Shown: positions 1 to 14,460, numbered from the stretch's first letter. The stretch is 64,000 bases of DNA from Streblospio benedicti (GCA_019095985.1 CM032662.1:18776136-18840135), one strand, 5' to 3'. Notes: generated from the sequence alone by a model not told the origin. Translations and numbers: made by a program.

Positions 1-1640
1 GTCCTTTCCCAATTACCAAGCTTATGAGGCCTCATAGATACATATATATTCGAATCAACATCTGTCCTCGCCAAAGTAGTGATTACATACACAGTGTATA
101 AGCAAAGTACAAGATGTATATATCTACATGCAGTATGAATGAGGTAGCCACGAAACCGATGGCTGGTGCATTCTCCAAAATATGTTTTATGTAAGAACAC
201 GAAGAAGGTTATCGTAAGATTAATAGAAATTCCCTTCTGAAATCCATATTTTATGCTCTATATACATCTAGGCGATATCAATTATCGTAAGAAGCCATCA
301 GAAGCCACGGAGTAACTTGTCCTGAATCTCAGCATTGAAATGACTGTAATGTAATGAATGACCAATGCGTTAATCACTGCCCATCACTTGCGGGCACCCA
401 TTGGAATTATTCTGTGAAGAATATAAGATATCTCTTAATTAACGAAATGCCAAAACATTTTAGAGAGTGTCTAAAACATTTGTAGATTTTGTTAGAGGGT
501 ATCATATCGTGGTTTCGCGATTAGTAGGCCCCTATGACTTCAAACCCCAACCTCCTCGTCAAATGTCCAAGTTTTAGACGTGAAGTCAAAACAAAAAAAT
601 GATATCGAACAACTTTAATATTTACACGCAAAATTTCCATCACTAAAGGGACAATATTTGATTGAAACAGACAGAAACAGAGCAATACAAGCGAATTCTA
701 TGATTGAAACATTTTACACATGAAACAGTGCGATCTAAACATTCAATTTTTGGTAACTCTTGAGAGCGTGCGTGGTGTGTTCCTAGCTACCTCTGTTGTG
801 GGACCAAAATATATAATGCATGTTGTCTTTAGTTGAAAAGCATCCTGATACATAAAAATATGATGGATTCTGGACAATTTTGACAAACGTTCATTGTATT
901 CTTGAATCCATATATCAACAATTGTATTGTTAGGGGGAAAACACATAAATAATACGCGATGAAATATAAAACCATAAAAAACCAGAATTTGAAAGAAAAT
1001 ACAGCAATGCTTTCACCAGCACATTGCGGATGTGACATTTCTTCTATTGGCGCGTAGTAAGACTGCTGCTATCATTTATCAACTCATTATTACTTCAACC
1101 AAGCCGCTCAAACACTCCGAAAGCCCAAAGAATCTTTAAAAATGTCTATAAAGGCGGAATCTTCACATCTAAAGGAAAAAAATGCTATCATATCATACAA
1201 TATAGTTGATGCAATTACGTTGATAATTGATTATCAACCAGATATTACTGTAAAACAATTTATGTGCCGTGAGTAGTAACATGTATGAGACCGATCGTCC
1301 CATCAACTGCATTGACATGCCTATAGTCAGTTAATATATACATATGACTCTACTATAAGTCATGTTTATTTTCATACATAAATGTAAATGTTACACAAAC
1401 GCTTGAATTTTTGTTCCAGAGGTTTAAATAGTCAACATTACTTAGGACTTAGAAGTCCACCCCTGTTATTATATACTGTTACGTAATTTGGATGCATTAG
1501 CCGGAAATAATACAAGGCCATATCAATCTTGATCTTTTGAAATTAATCAATCAAATTTAATCAAAGCAACGGTTCCGTCACTAACCCAGTTAGAACATAT
1601 GATGTAAAATGTAAACACCTTTACATATGATTAGAGTATG
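1..1640. other. AT-rich spacer, no gene recognised
   Basis: I see only short open frames without family signatures, no splice-bounded conserved peptide and no obvious repeat structure. Confidence 0.5.
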
Positions 1641-2874
1641 TTGGCGATTAGCGTCCATTTTCAAATCTCGTACCCGCGCCCGCCAACCCGAGGCCGCCAA
1701 TACGCTAATGCGAAGTCGCGAATGCGCAAGTAGGAGAAAAATACGGGATGTACACTCCCCAGGGAGTTGAGAATGTGAAAAAGAATGAACAGGCTCCTGA
1801 TCTGGGGTGTAATATGTGAAGTCCGCTGAACACATGGATACCAGAACTATGAACCACCACAAATACATTTATTTTATGTCCTAAAATGTTATATCATCAT
1901 TTATTAACATTTGTTGTTTTCTTTCTCCTTTCCCACAACAAAGAACATCTAAAATCTTCTGAATATCTCTTTCATATCGTAATATAAATTAGATTACCGT
2001 ATTTGCTCGTGCAAGCTCTGATCAGCCCTTAGCTGGAAACTTTGAAAATTAGGAGGTGGCTTCTTATTATAATGTTTAAAATAGTAAGGTTTTGAAATTA
2101 ACTATTGCTAAAAATATGGGAGTGGGCTTTTATTCAGGGTTGGGCTCTAGCATATGATGCATTCTTATTATTATCCTCTTTCATCAAAGAGGGGAATCAT
2201 AAAATTGCTGATGTCCGTCATTGTGTGTGCCCGTGTGTCCGAGCTCAGATCTCAGAGATGGCTGGATGGATCATTCCGAAACTCACACATGATATTCCCT
2301 AGTATAAAAGGACGATGCCCGTCATTTTAGAATTTCAAAATTCTTCAAGATGACCGACTTGCAGCCATTTTCTGAAATACAGAAAATGCTTAATAACTAA
2401 ATATGACAGTTGGAGGTTTGTTTTGTTTTGACATCAAATAGGAAATCATGGTCAAGGAATCCACTGGTGATATTAATTTTGACATACAACCTTTCTTTCA
2501 AGATCATCAGCGGTCAAACTTTTACAAATCGTGCTCTATCTCCTTTATTATTGCCTGTAGAGATACAGTATGTATTACTAGCACATTGGAAATCATGCTT
2601 AATGAATCCAACGGCAATATTAGTTTTCACCTACGACCTTTCCTTCAAGGTCATATGTGACCTCAAGAAGTCATACTTCTTCAAATCATGCAACATCGCT
2701 TCTGACATGTTACCAAATAATGTAACTCATTCTTTTTCACTTTCCCAACTCCCTGGGGAGTATACAGCCCGTATTTTTCTCGTACTTGCGCATTCGCGAC
2801 TTCGCATTAGCGTATTGGTTGCCTCGGGTTAGCGGCCGCGGATACGAGATTTGAAAATGGCCGCTAATCGCCAC
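1641..2874. mobile_element. Non-autonomous DNA-transposon-like element with 148-bp inverted ends
   Basis: The segment 1641-1788 is repeated in reverse complement at 2727-2874 with roughly 85-90% identity by eye, including the shared blocks TTCGCATTAGCGTATTGG and CTCCCTGGGGAGT. The outer edges carry GGCGATTAGCG. The roughly 940-bp centre has no transposase and contains its own tandem duplication (2441-2654). I infer a foldback or MITE-type element. Target-site duplications could not be identified, so the exact ends are uncertain. Two separate copies inserted in opposite directions would look the same. Confidence 0.65.
2441..2654. repeat. Diverged tandem duplication, period about 147 bp
   Basis: The block 2441-2507 recurs at 2588-2654. 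Both start GGAAATCATG and end in CTTTC(T/C)TTCAAG(A/G)TCAT. The duplication lies inside the inverted-repeat element at 1641-2874. Confidence 0.6.
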
Positions 2875-5800
2875 CATATTAGCGTGTATTTTAGCCACAC
2901 CCCAACAATGGTCTGGCTGTCATAAACTGTGAACACTTACAATGGTCTTATTCTCATGTAGAGAGTGGCGAGTCCGGTACAAATAGGACGAGCTCGAAGA
3001 GTTGGGGCTGTTGGATAACATATTTGGAGGTGCGATGTGTCAAAGAGACAAAGAGGTTGCATATAGTGCATGCTCGTCAACTTCGGACAAGACGTCCAAA
3101 ACAGGATGCTGGTAGATCGATCTTCATGGTTTAAAGCTTTATATGTGCACATGTGCACGTAGGCCTCTAATAGTGGAAAACGACGTGGAAGAGTCGTTCA
3201 GCCGATACCAAACACATCATGTAAGCGTACAAAATACGCCGATCACAATATCCTATAACCAGTCCATTTTCGGGTTAAGTGTAATGTGCCTTACTTTAGT
3301 TTTTGTCTGATATAACAAATCATTAAAACAAATTTTCTCTCAGATATCCAGGTGATCCGAAAAAGTTTCATCTCGATCAATTGACGTTAAATTACCCCTT
3401 CCAATGCCACCACCACATTGAATTTATGCCCCATGGGAACCACCTAGGATACTACAAGTACAAACTCAAATTTGGGTTTCAGTAACCATTTGAATGTTTA
3501 TGACAGATTGTGATACACAGATAAAAGATTATAGAATAGCTATTACGTTTTTATACTGTATTGTATGATGTAGTCAATCCCCTGTGACGGGATATGGCAA
3601 AACGAGTACACGTAATGCCACAAATGCACAATATACGTTTGTGACCTTGTCATCTAAGGAGTTACCATTTATTATGGTCCAGGGCTTGGGTATGAACAAA
3701 TCAATTAAACCATTATTGTATGATTTTCATACCCCTAAGATTAATATAAAAATTTTGTGCGTCCACTCTGATTGCACCACAATTTTTCACGCCTTGGGGG
3801 TACCCAAAAATCAAGTTAAGTTTTTTTTAGCCTCCACCCACTAGTTTTTAATACCACGCCCGTGCCAAGTTTAAATGGTAGGTGTATACGTACTACTTAC
3901 AATTCCTACCTTGCAAATTTTGATGGCGCGCCCTCAATACACGCCGCTCGTCACAGTCACAACACAAATTCCATGCATCAAAATGCACTGTCTGCACAGT
4001 GACAACTTTATCGTCTGTTCCTTATAATGGTCACTACACAAGTCAGATAGCTATCTGATTATTACATACATATAAAATTTAAAAAAAGCAATTCCAAGTA
4101 CAATCACACGATGTTTACAGATGCAGAACTGCTATAAACTCCAACTGCATTAAACATGTAATTATGACACCACTAATAAGTCCATTCCGTAACAGCCGGT
4201 GACAACAATGCCTCCCCCCGCCGCCGCCGTGTGGCTTCACGTCGCTGCCGTCAGTTGGCGGTGCCATCAGCAGACTAGATCCTCACGCGGATCTCCCTCC
4301 AGACCTCCACCCGGATGACCAATATACTTGGAGAACAAGAGAACTTGTTACATACAATTTTATTGCCATTCTGTTTTGTGCATCGATATGATGTCTCGCA
4401 GCTGTGGGGTCTGAGCTATCGTATTCTTACTAGCTGCACACTTACTCAACGGGAATCAATGATGATGTCTAATTCAATCCAATGGGTTATGTACAAAAGC
4501 ATAATTTAAACAATATGTATGAAAGTTGCCATTCCACACATTGTTTTGAATATATGTATAGTAAAAATCCACAAAACATTCCAAAATTTCAAATGATCAA
4601 TTATAATTACACCTGCTGTAGCGTTTTCATAAAATCAATGCCAATTTAATTTAGCCGCGTGTTTAGGTGAGATTGATGAGGTTGGTGAGCTACATATTAA
4701 CCTATTTAGTTAACAGTCATTCTCTTCAATAGTTTCACGACTCTTTGTACTCTTGTGTAAATCTGCTATTAGTTAAATACTTTATAGTGTTGTCTCAGAG
4801 CAGCATCATCATAAAAGGTATTTCGTGGCCAAATTCAATTACCAACATAGATTCATGTTTAGCAGGACTGAGAGATCACACGCTATAGATCTACGTCAAG
4901 CTTGTCTATTTTGGTGATGGCATTAAGATATTGTAATTAACTTGAAATGTCAAATTCAATATCGTGTGTCTGTGTAATAAATAATTTGCAGCATCCACCC
5001 ACTTGTAGTTTTTGGTGATGGTGGGGGTGGTGTTCGCAGTAGCCGTACACTCTCCGTTTCCTTCCTAAAATGTCATTTTCATGAGATTGTTTTGGCATCT
5101 CCATGGGTCTTCTAACATGAAAGCGCCGGAATGCAACTGTCTGTGGCCCCCTTTCTGAAAATCTGTATCTGCTGTGTATGATGCAAAAACTCTGTTATAT
5201 ATAACAGGTACAATTCTTTTTTCTTTGACAAACACCAGAACCTTTGAAAAAGAACAGAGAAGGTACTTGAACACACAAGATAAAGGCTAATGTATGGTAG
5301 AGGAAACTATAAAAAGAAATAAAGTGCGTGAACTGTAACTAGAGTACAGTTTTAGCCATCTTCCAAGTACCTGTAGTCTAACTAGCTTACAGAGGTATAT
5401 TTAGAGAAATTGACACATACATTAAAATGATTTAAACAATATAATTCAGAAAGTATTTTTCTATTTTAGAAAATTTTAGAAAATTTAGCTTTCAAAACTG
5501 TCCTCTTTCGACCTACTTTTCACCAGCAGTGAATACATACAAACAAAACAACAATTATAATTATGATATGTATATTGATGATGTAATATAAGATAGGCAA
5601 ACCAATGATCATGGCCATGCGGTCTGTTTCTATGCGCATATGCATGCCACGGTGCAAGTGCCTATGGCGTGAGATGACACTTCAGCCGTAGAGCTTCTTT
5701 TACGTAATGATGTTGGTCTTTGGGTTCGTGTAACCGCCAATAGTTTAGAATGTTCTCATTTCAACCACCGCAATTACGTCAAGCCAACCACGTGGCAGTA

Positions 5801-6695
5801 ATTCCTAAATATAGAATTGCTCCTCATCACTAAAAGATCAGCTGTCTCGCCATTAAAGTTTAATTTTACTGGAAAATGTCACCCATCTTCTTAGTCGTAT
5901 GTTGCTGAAGAAGACGTGATATTGATGTGACGTAAAGTACTTTTTTTTAACAACGCTGTCAAGCATAATAAAAAAAACATGTTGATATTCACTACACAAG
6001 TAATGGTGACACAAAATGTTAGACCTTAGGCAAGAAAATAGATCATGTCAAATCTTTATTGAACTGCCGTATCATCAAATATATAATTGTTTATAGAAAA
6101 AAAGATAAGATATTAATACCTGTTATTGTAAACGGTGCCGCTGGATAGAACGCTCTGCAAAGCATTACGTAAAAACTATAGAACTACCCTAGGCACAAAA
6201 GGAATGTCCCATCCTTCATAGATTTGAAAAAAAATATACCCAACATCTTAATCTGCAGCAAACAATTATGATACAGTGTTTTTTTTTTAAAAAATAAAAA
6301 AAATACGATGATTGTACGTGAAACCCTACGGTTTTATAGTTCAAGCCCAAAATTGCCTAGCCCGATGACACGCACCTACAGCAATAGCACTTAGTGAGCA
6401 CTTCTAATGGCACCATTAAAACATAATGTAATTGCTGGCTAGAGTCTTCGTCCATTCACGGAATTACAATGTTAAAGTTACTTACAGCATCTATGTGAGC
6501 TCTGTCACTTTAACCTTGCTCGTGTGCCTGTCCGTATATGCAAACTGATGGTGAAAGCAGAAGGTCTGCACATATAAGAGGCAAGCAACATTTGAATACA
6601 ATTAGGAACCCCACAAGGAACCTACACAGTGCGGTTTTCTCCGATATCAAACAGAGAATGATCCGGATGATGAGACCGAGTACACCCTGAGAGGT
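2875..6695. other. Spacer, no gene recognised
   Basis: The stretch is mostly AT-rich. A short GC-rich patch at about 4200-4320 does not translate into anything I recognise on either strand. Open frames here are short and lack signatures. Confidence 0.45.
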
Positions 6696-7002
6696 GGAAC
6701 GATCATAAATAACGATACTGGGGGGGGGGGGCGTCCATTTTTTGGGGCTCGAAGAAAAAGTTAACCGACCTCCCCCCATCAACATTTAAAAAAGTTGAGT
6801 GACCCCCCCCCCCTCTGCTAAAGCAAAAGTCCTCTACATAGTCACTGCATTAATAGACAATTGCTAAAAGAATTTTTATTTTAAAAATATACCGTAGCAT
6901 AAGAAAAAAAGTTCAGCGACCGCCCCAAAAGGAATAAAAATGTTGGACGACCCCCCCACCTTTTTGGACGACCCCCCCGGTACCATTATTTATGACCGTT
7001 CC
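6696..7002. mobile_element. MITE-like element with about 31-bp inverted ends
   Basis: The left end GGAACGATCATAAATAACG is matched by the reverse complement of the right end (GGAACGGTCATAAATAATGG), followed on both sides by poly-G/poly-C runs. Inside, short units of the type TGGACGACCCCCCC recur. No coding capacity is seen. At 307 bp with clear inverted ends this fits a miniature inverted-repeat transposable element. The superfamily was not identified. Confidence 0.7.
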
Positions 7003-8842
7003 CTTAACACACGCAGGACTTTGCTTGAGAGGAGTCAAAATATGGGGAATACTTTAGTAGGCAGTATGAACAGCAAAACTGACCATTTTCAGCCTGCAGT
7101 GCCAAGAAATAACTTCTACCAATGAGATTGAATAAAATTTGTGGACCATAAAACCATAAAATGTAACAAATAATCTTTGTACATAAATCCCATAAGTTCA
7201 AATGTTCTGCTACCACAATCTTTACTATAAGGTGTATCATGTATATTGTACTGGTTTTAATATTTCCTATTCCTCTTATGTTTAGGCTTGATTTAAACAG
7301 GAGTGTATCTCGAAAACATTTAAAAATTAAACTATCCAAAATTAATACTTTTTGATATTTATTTGGATCCCTTTTACAAAAGTTAACAGTAACAAAAGAA
7401 ATTAATACAAATTTGGCATTTTTTTAAGCGACCAGAAAAAAAGCGTTGCATGTAATCAGCGTATACACTTAAGCATAGAGCACAACTGCCAGGACGGCCA
7501 CTGGCAAAAGCGCGGGGAGACCTTCACGAATCGGTGCATGGTTTCTGTCTAGTGCTGCGAAAGTGCGGCGAATGTACGCTTTTAGGCAACACAGCGAGAA
7601 GCTATAGAGGGAATATGATATGCCAGACATTCTGTATAGTCAATTAAACAGTTGCCTGGTCGTAGGTTGACCGCAGAGTCAGTAAGGCGCAAGTGCATTA
7701 GGCAGTATACGTTCTTGACTGTCGTAGAAACCACACACAAGGACACAACCGTACTGCCAAATTGTCCAAGCGACCGATTGTGCCCCTAAGGAATATCATT
7801 AGTCTTGTTTGCAGACGTAGGGTTGTGAATAGGCATCAACAAACGAGCTTGTAGAGCTACTGAGGGTATAAATAGAAAGCTACATTTTAATGATTGCAGA
7901 TGAAAGAGCGCATCAGGCCAAATGTCGCAGTTTCAATGTTTTCTTGCGTCATGCTAAGACACTCTTTCAAAGGGCGTGCAGCAAATTTCTCAATAATGCA
8001 GGATATTGAGGATTTTTTCAGCGCAGGTGATATTTATAGCATATGGAAGGCCAATGCTCGGAAAACAATATAACCTGTCCGTTTATAAAAACGCCACGGT
8101 GCAGTTAAGGCGATCCGTCTAGTGAACTCTGTAGAGTGGTATATGTCACTGAATATTCCGTAGAAAAGTTCTGTGAAAGTTTTCATTGTGAGCCGAGGGC
8201 TGCCAGGACACCTTTGCCGCCCCTCACTCACCCTCAATCATGAAATATTAAAGAAATCCAACCAATATTATCTTTAATGCACCGATTGGTGTAACATTCA
8301 GGTTAGAAATTACCAGATAGTCTAAACTTCGTGCATACATGATTTCATCATTGGTGCTTCATTGAAGGACTTCTTCATACTGCATGAACATTGCTTGTGT
8401 GTCATATTCGAATCAATTAACTGAATTATATAGCGTTTATACTTTTGGAGCACCGATTGATTATGTGCTCCATAAAGCAGGTGACAATGATAAAAGTGTC
8501 GTTCAGATTGACATTTGGCATTTCAAAAGCAATATCATAATTTGCAGCAATCAATTACGTTAGAAGGGTTTATAACTGCAATAGTTTGTTTGCATGCCAG
8601 CAAGGCGTACTCTCTGGGGTGTATGTTGTTAATGGGGCGGTGGTCACCTAGGACCGCAATTTCTAATTCGTTTCCGTGTTAACGTACAATGGATGACGGC
8701 ATATATACATAATCAGTTTTATTAGTGGCATACAGGCTTATGCCTAGGGCACATTACGCCGCAAGGGCTGTCTACAGCCAGTCTACCACCAAAAACGCAC
8801 GGAGATCGTTAAGATCCGTGAGTGTTCAGTGCGATAGATAAA
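7003..8842. other. Spacer, no gene recognised
   Basis: No conserved reading frame or repeat was recognised. A weak resemblance to the 5' end of 5S rRNA at about 8769-8830 is discussed under rejected items. Confidence 0.4.
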
Positions 8843-9205
8843 CGCAGCATTTTTAATGGCGTACGGTGGTCGCAGAAGAAGAAAGGCTTGCCAAACTTCT
8901 TCTGCTACCACTGTCAGCGGTGGTCTGACCGTAAGGAGGCAGTGCGGAGACTTTACATTAAACACAGAGGATTTACCCGCACGTGGTCGGTACAGCTAGG
9001 TGGAATGTGGACCTTGCTTAAAGAGCGTCAAGCGCAACGTTTTTAAAGGCCGTAGGGTGGCCGCAGAAGAAGTTTGACTTGCCAAACGTCCGCTACGACC
9101 ACTGTCAGCCGTGGTCTGACCGTAAGGAGGCAGTGCGGAGACCTTACGCTAATCGTCGCATAATCAAAGAGTATTTAGCCGCACGTTGTCGGCAGAGATA
9201 CAGTA
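8843..9205. repeat. Two-copy tandem duplication, period about 190 bp
   Basis: The block from 8843 recurs from about 9033. Shared anchors are GTGGTCTGACCGTAAGGAGG, GGAGGCAGTGCGGAGAC and CCGCACGT(G/T)GTCGG. The copies differ by perhaps 15%, and the segment is more GC-rich than its surroundings. No coding signature was found. Confidence 0.65.
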
Positions 9206-12200
9206 CTGGCGCAGTGCGTTCTCTGTATCATGAACGTACGAATGCCGTACTTTCGTAATCACACAGTGTGTAGAACGTAAGCTATACGCGAATATAACGC
9301 ACGTTAGATGTATGCTCATTGAGCGCACGGCCACCTCAAACAAACCATTCCCTGTCCCGACGCAACCATGACGCTCGGAGCCCGTGCGTATGTGCCTACA
9401 GCTGTACTTTTGTCAATGCTTGCGGAAAACGTCGTAGACACCGCAGACCTAAGCACGCCTTGCGGCAAACACGCCCGCAAAGTCGAATGTGTCCCTCGCT
9501 TAAACTCTGTATACCTTGTTCAATCACATACTCAGAATATTCTATTTTTTCTCCACACACAAACATGTACAAATCTGGATATGACTCTGGATATGACAAG
9601 TCTCTGTCGTTTCACAAATTCACAACATAGCGCGTACTCATGTGGACAATGACCGAAACGTCAGCACAAAATTATGCCAATGGCCACGTCATAAGCGACT
9701 GGGACATTTCATCATCACTGTTAGATTTTCTCCGGGGGCTTTATCATTATGTAAATGTGCATGTGACATTTATAAAAGAGGGATAGATTTCAGCGGCAAT
9801 GGCATGCAGTGTGACTGTCAAACAACGGGGCCAAACATATGAATATAGATGCGCCTGTTGGGTTCATTATTGTGCCGTTGACACGGCACTGTAATGGGTT
9901 TGTGACGGAGAATAACGCCAAGAGGGGCGCTTTAAAACCCAAACCTCGTTCATGAGGCGTTCTGTGCTTACAAAACAGTTTTCAAATTTTGAAAACGGAA
10001 TTTAAATACCACAGTGCTTGATTAATTGATCGCGGAAGCGCACGCAGACTACAGTTTCGTTTCTCAGTTGGGGAGGTGGGGTGGGGGCCGGGGGCAAGGG
10101 GGGGGGGGTGAAAAAATATTTTACACGTAGTATGTTGCAGCGTAGGTTATGGCTCAATTTGGTAGACAATCCATGACGTGGCAATTGTCAATTTGTTTAG
10201 GCTTTGAACGTGACACACAATAAGCTGTTTCTATGAACAGCAGAAACAATTGAGTTCTTTACTGGGGTCGAACATTCTGTTGACAAAGATATAGGGGATA
10301 TGGCCCATAGGGTGTGACCCTGTGTTGGTCCTTTGGTAAATGGTAAACCACTTTACATGTCTCTCCACAGACGCGGGCAGCGGCAGACACAGACGTCAAA
10401 CAGCAGTCTATTTATAGCAAATGTCACAGCAATAAATGAGAAAGCAGACGACACTCGCAAATCCCACCCGCTCTTATATCATGTGCCATTTCCAAGACCG
10501 CTCCCGCATTAACTCTTTGACCCGTTAATACTCAAATAGGTAATGGACAATGTGCTAACTGTGCAATGTCAAATACTATACATTTAGAAGTTCTTCAACC
10601 ATAGTTTTCAAATCAGTTCAATAATGTCACTATCACACAATCAGATCTCAATTTCGGAGTCATCACTCAATGACAATGGTGAAAGCCAAATAGAGGCTAC
10701 TTGGTGGTGAAAAGTAGAGGGAGCAGAATAATATATAGACATATGTATAAGACCTCTAAACGGTGTTCATGACGGCACTGTCCTTGTGATGCCATTATTG
10801 TCATCAGTTCCATTAAACTTCAAGGGATTCGTGTTAGTGCACATCCAAGATGTATGTGGGTTGGGAGCGGCAATTCTGATAATATTTAATGTCATCCTCA
10901 TAAATCATCATTTACGTTGGCATTGAACATTTTTACGAGAGTAAGTATAATGGTGAGGCTCTTTTCATATGCCTTTCATAAGGACATTGATAACACAATT
11001 GACATCTTAAAGTCCAATCACTAATGGCGTGTTCCATTATCAACAGACATTATATGATAACACACTCGAAACACAGAGGACAATATGCTAGTCCTCGTGG
11101 CATGAAGAGCGTCGGGTAAACATGGCGTCCTTCTCTAGCACTACGTGTTATTAGGGGCCGCGGGGATCACATGACTATGTCACAATTGTTGAGGACAATG
11201 ACTACCTGCACCTGTGTTGTTATGGTCTTGTGCGTAACACCGATGTCTATGTCTGTCTGCCTGTCTGTTTTCCTGCCTGACCAACTAGCTAGCAGCATGG
11301 CTAACATTCTAGCAGTCTGGCTGGTAGTTTGTCTGACTGGCTGGTTGGCTAGTAAGCAGGCTGATTGGCTGCTCGCCTTCCTCCTATCTACCTCTCTATC
11401 TGACTGTCTATCGTTTTGCACAATAATACAGAATCCACATGCTGTTAAATAGAGCAATGAAAAAGAAAATCTTACAGTGATTATGTCAGCTTCGTACAAA
11501 CTGATGTAAATTGTGTGTCTGATTACATGAGTCATTTATGAAGAAAGAGCAGATTATATCTTTACAGACACTAAGCTGAATGTAGCTTGATACGTCCTCG
11601 AGGAGTCGCTAAAACTCAAGGAACGTACCACCAAATCCGGCATATAGTCTTTTTCTTTAAAAAAATCATGTAAGTAGCATATTTTCTGTACTATTACTGA
11701 CAACATTTGTGGACTAAAGTTGAACATTTGCTTCCTTCAGGAAATCCTACTTGCGCGTTACATCCTTCCTGTTTCAGCCTCGATCCCCCAACATCTCATA
11801 CGACAATGGCACGCGTCCACAATAGGGCACTTATCCCCACGTCAACATCACTTACACCAGTGATAAACGTAAACTGCTTCTATAAAAGGTATCACTAAAT
11901 GTGTCTTTTGTCCAAATGACTGGTTTGTTTTACGGAAAAACAAATGACAATCCAGAGACCTCCTTACATGAGATTAACCAGGTTTCTTGTTGTTTATCAC
12001 CTATATGCACGGCCATGGATGTATGGGCTGTGAAGCGTGATCATGTCTGTGACGACTTTAATTACCGTAGCAGTTTCGAGAGGTCGAGGAGGTGGCCACA
12101 CACGTCCCGTTTATGCCAATTTGTTCTTCCAGTACTAACAGGAAATTTTCACGACTTATATTAAAACGACCATGATGCTAGTCATCAAAATTGCCAATAT

Positions 12201-12615
12201 TTAACTACAAATGCATGCCATTAGGGCAACACTGAAGGCCACAAACGTCCGGGTTTAATATGAAGAAAAAACAAGGCAATCCACATGGCAAGCTTCACAA
12301 ATTAGAATTAATATGCAGTTGATACCAATAGCCCCATCGGAGATAAGATCGGGAAAAAACAGGTTGGATGGAGTGAAAACTGATGTAATTGGCCTTGTGA
12401 AGAACAGCAAACACATTACTGTGTGAGTGGGGCTTCTGCCCTAGTGGTGCTGTGAATATGTGATGGGCATGCCAAATATGTCCATCTTTAAGCCCCAGCC
12501 ACACGAGGCAGAAGTGTTAGGAATGTGAAAGTAAAAATATTCGGAGTAACCCACTTACTCTTTTACGGCTATCAAGAGCAAAATGAGCAGTTGCTGAGAA
12601 CAATGACTGCATTTT
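9206..12615. other. Spacer with a degenerate CTGN-type repeat
   Basis: No gene recognised. At about 11250-11410 there is an imperfect tract of CTGT/CTGC/CTGG tetramers. Its left flank, with AGGACAATGACT, resembles the flank of the pure TGCC microsatellite near 12600. Confidence 0.45.
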
Positions 12616-12634
12616 TGCCTGCCTGCCTGCCTGT

Positions 12635-12729
<95 letters not shown>

Positions 12730-12760
12730 CCCTGCCTGTTTGCCTGCCTGCCTGCCTGCC
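12616..12760. repeat. (TGCC)n microsatellite
   Basis: Nearly pure TGCC tetramers for about 145 bp with a few interruptions. The cysteine/proline-rich and glutamine/alanine/glycine-rich open frames across it are repeat artefacts. Confidence 0.95.
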
Positions 12761-12834
12761 TTGCTGGTTGTTTATTTGTAATTGGTAACGTTTCACCATG
12801 GCTGTTTTAGCTTGATAAGTTTATTTGTATTATA

Positions 12835-12992
<158 letters not shown>

Positions 12993-14460
12993 TCAATTAT
13001 GTAAATGAGCATGATCCTTAGCTGATTTTTCTATAACAGAATCTGCGTGTGGTATAATTTACAAACAGTATTGATCGTTGAAAGATAAAATAGAAAATAA
13101 ATCATGATTTTAGTGACATAATGTAAATTCAGATTAAGCGTGTAATACATCAGGTATATTTTACGACACCATTGTGGTCAAACCACTACTCCCTCCTTTT
13201 TAAGGTGCCACTTTTTGATACAAAACTGCCTCATACACAACCTATTCGCGCCCTTTATGTGACACCTACATCTTGTCAATAAGCTCCAGGGTGGCTGATA
13301 ACTACATTTATGGGGTATAAAAATGTCAACGGGTTTTACTTTATCCCCTCTCATATTGCTTGCATCGTGATCCGAAGAAGGCTGTTCAATGTCTGAATGC
13401 TTTATACATCTAGACCGTTGTTTTAAGTGTATGTACACAATAATTGCTTTTAGGTTTTGTTGTTGGTGATGTGTTAACAAACCACATTTAATTGTACATC
13501 TATATGGAAATCATGAGATGAGCATATGCAGTGTGCCTTAATTTGCTGGATGAGTGAGGAAGATGAAGGTGGTGAAATAGGGCACCGTCAACATTTAGAA
13601 TGCGGGTAAAAGATTATGTGATTGTCTTGCATGGTTGTCTGCTTTTGGAGGCGTTCTACAAACGGGTATGTGTGTTCTGCTGCTGGTATAAGGGATGAAT
13701 TAACATCAGATGTGGACACTCAACGGGCACAGAAGGATAGGGGCCGATTTAGATAAGTGCTTCTGTTATTTGCCTGCCGTTGCATCCAATATCTTTCCAA
13801 GCTTGTGATATCAGTTACTCTACCTACATGAACGTTTATACATAAAATACTTTTTGAGCAATGGGAAACGGTTCATAACATATAGACAGAATACATGTGC
13901 AGTAGACATGCGTATATACTAATAAGTTGTGCTTCTACGAGGCAAACAAGGTTCTGTGTATTCTGGTTATTGCTGTTTAATTCTTATCTTAAGCTTTTGT
14001 TCAATTATTATCGTAAAATTCCTAGTAGACACAAGCTATTCGATTTTGCTTGAGATATTCTCAAAGCTTTTAAATGTTCTATTCTATGTGTATGAGTGGA
14101 GTCAAAAATATAACATACTAATAATTGTATGTACATTGAGCAAGGCTATGTGAACCAGAATAACTAAAGCTTACGCAATGGCAACCCAATTGACCTACAA
14201 ATAACTCGTGCTTGTTCTGCAATTTCCTGTAATTGGAAGAGGCTCTGCTTCTTTTGTGCCTTATGCACTATACGTGTACTTATTCGAAGTAATCCGATGT
14301 TTAGACGCACATAAAACGTACAAGTTCTGTGAAGAAAACGGATTGTCAAAGCATACAAGTACTACCGAAATAACTCGTAGTATTGATTATCTATTTACCA
14401 GCTTCTCTCTCACACATATTTTTTAGCAAGCACATTTCTACCACGCTTCCATTTGACTAT
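12993..14460. other. Spacer, no gene recognised
   Basis: Only short unsupported open frames and no repeat of note. Confidence 0.4.

Noticed and set aside
6696-7002. Proline/glycine-rich frames around the poly-G/poly-C runs
   Set aside because: They arise from homopolymer runs inside a MITE.
8769-8830. Possible 5S rRNA start (GTCTACAGCCAGTCTACCACC)
   Set aside because: The first 20 bases resemble the 5S rRNA 5' end, but the internal control boxes and the rest of the 120-nt gene do not follow, so it is at best a relic or chance.
12525-12799. Open frames of 75-87 codons across the TGCC tract
   Set aside because: They are translations of a tetranucleotide microsatellite.
13178-13480. 100-codon minus-strand frame
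   Set aside because: No family signature and no splice or promoter context; likely a chance frame or old repeat.
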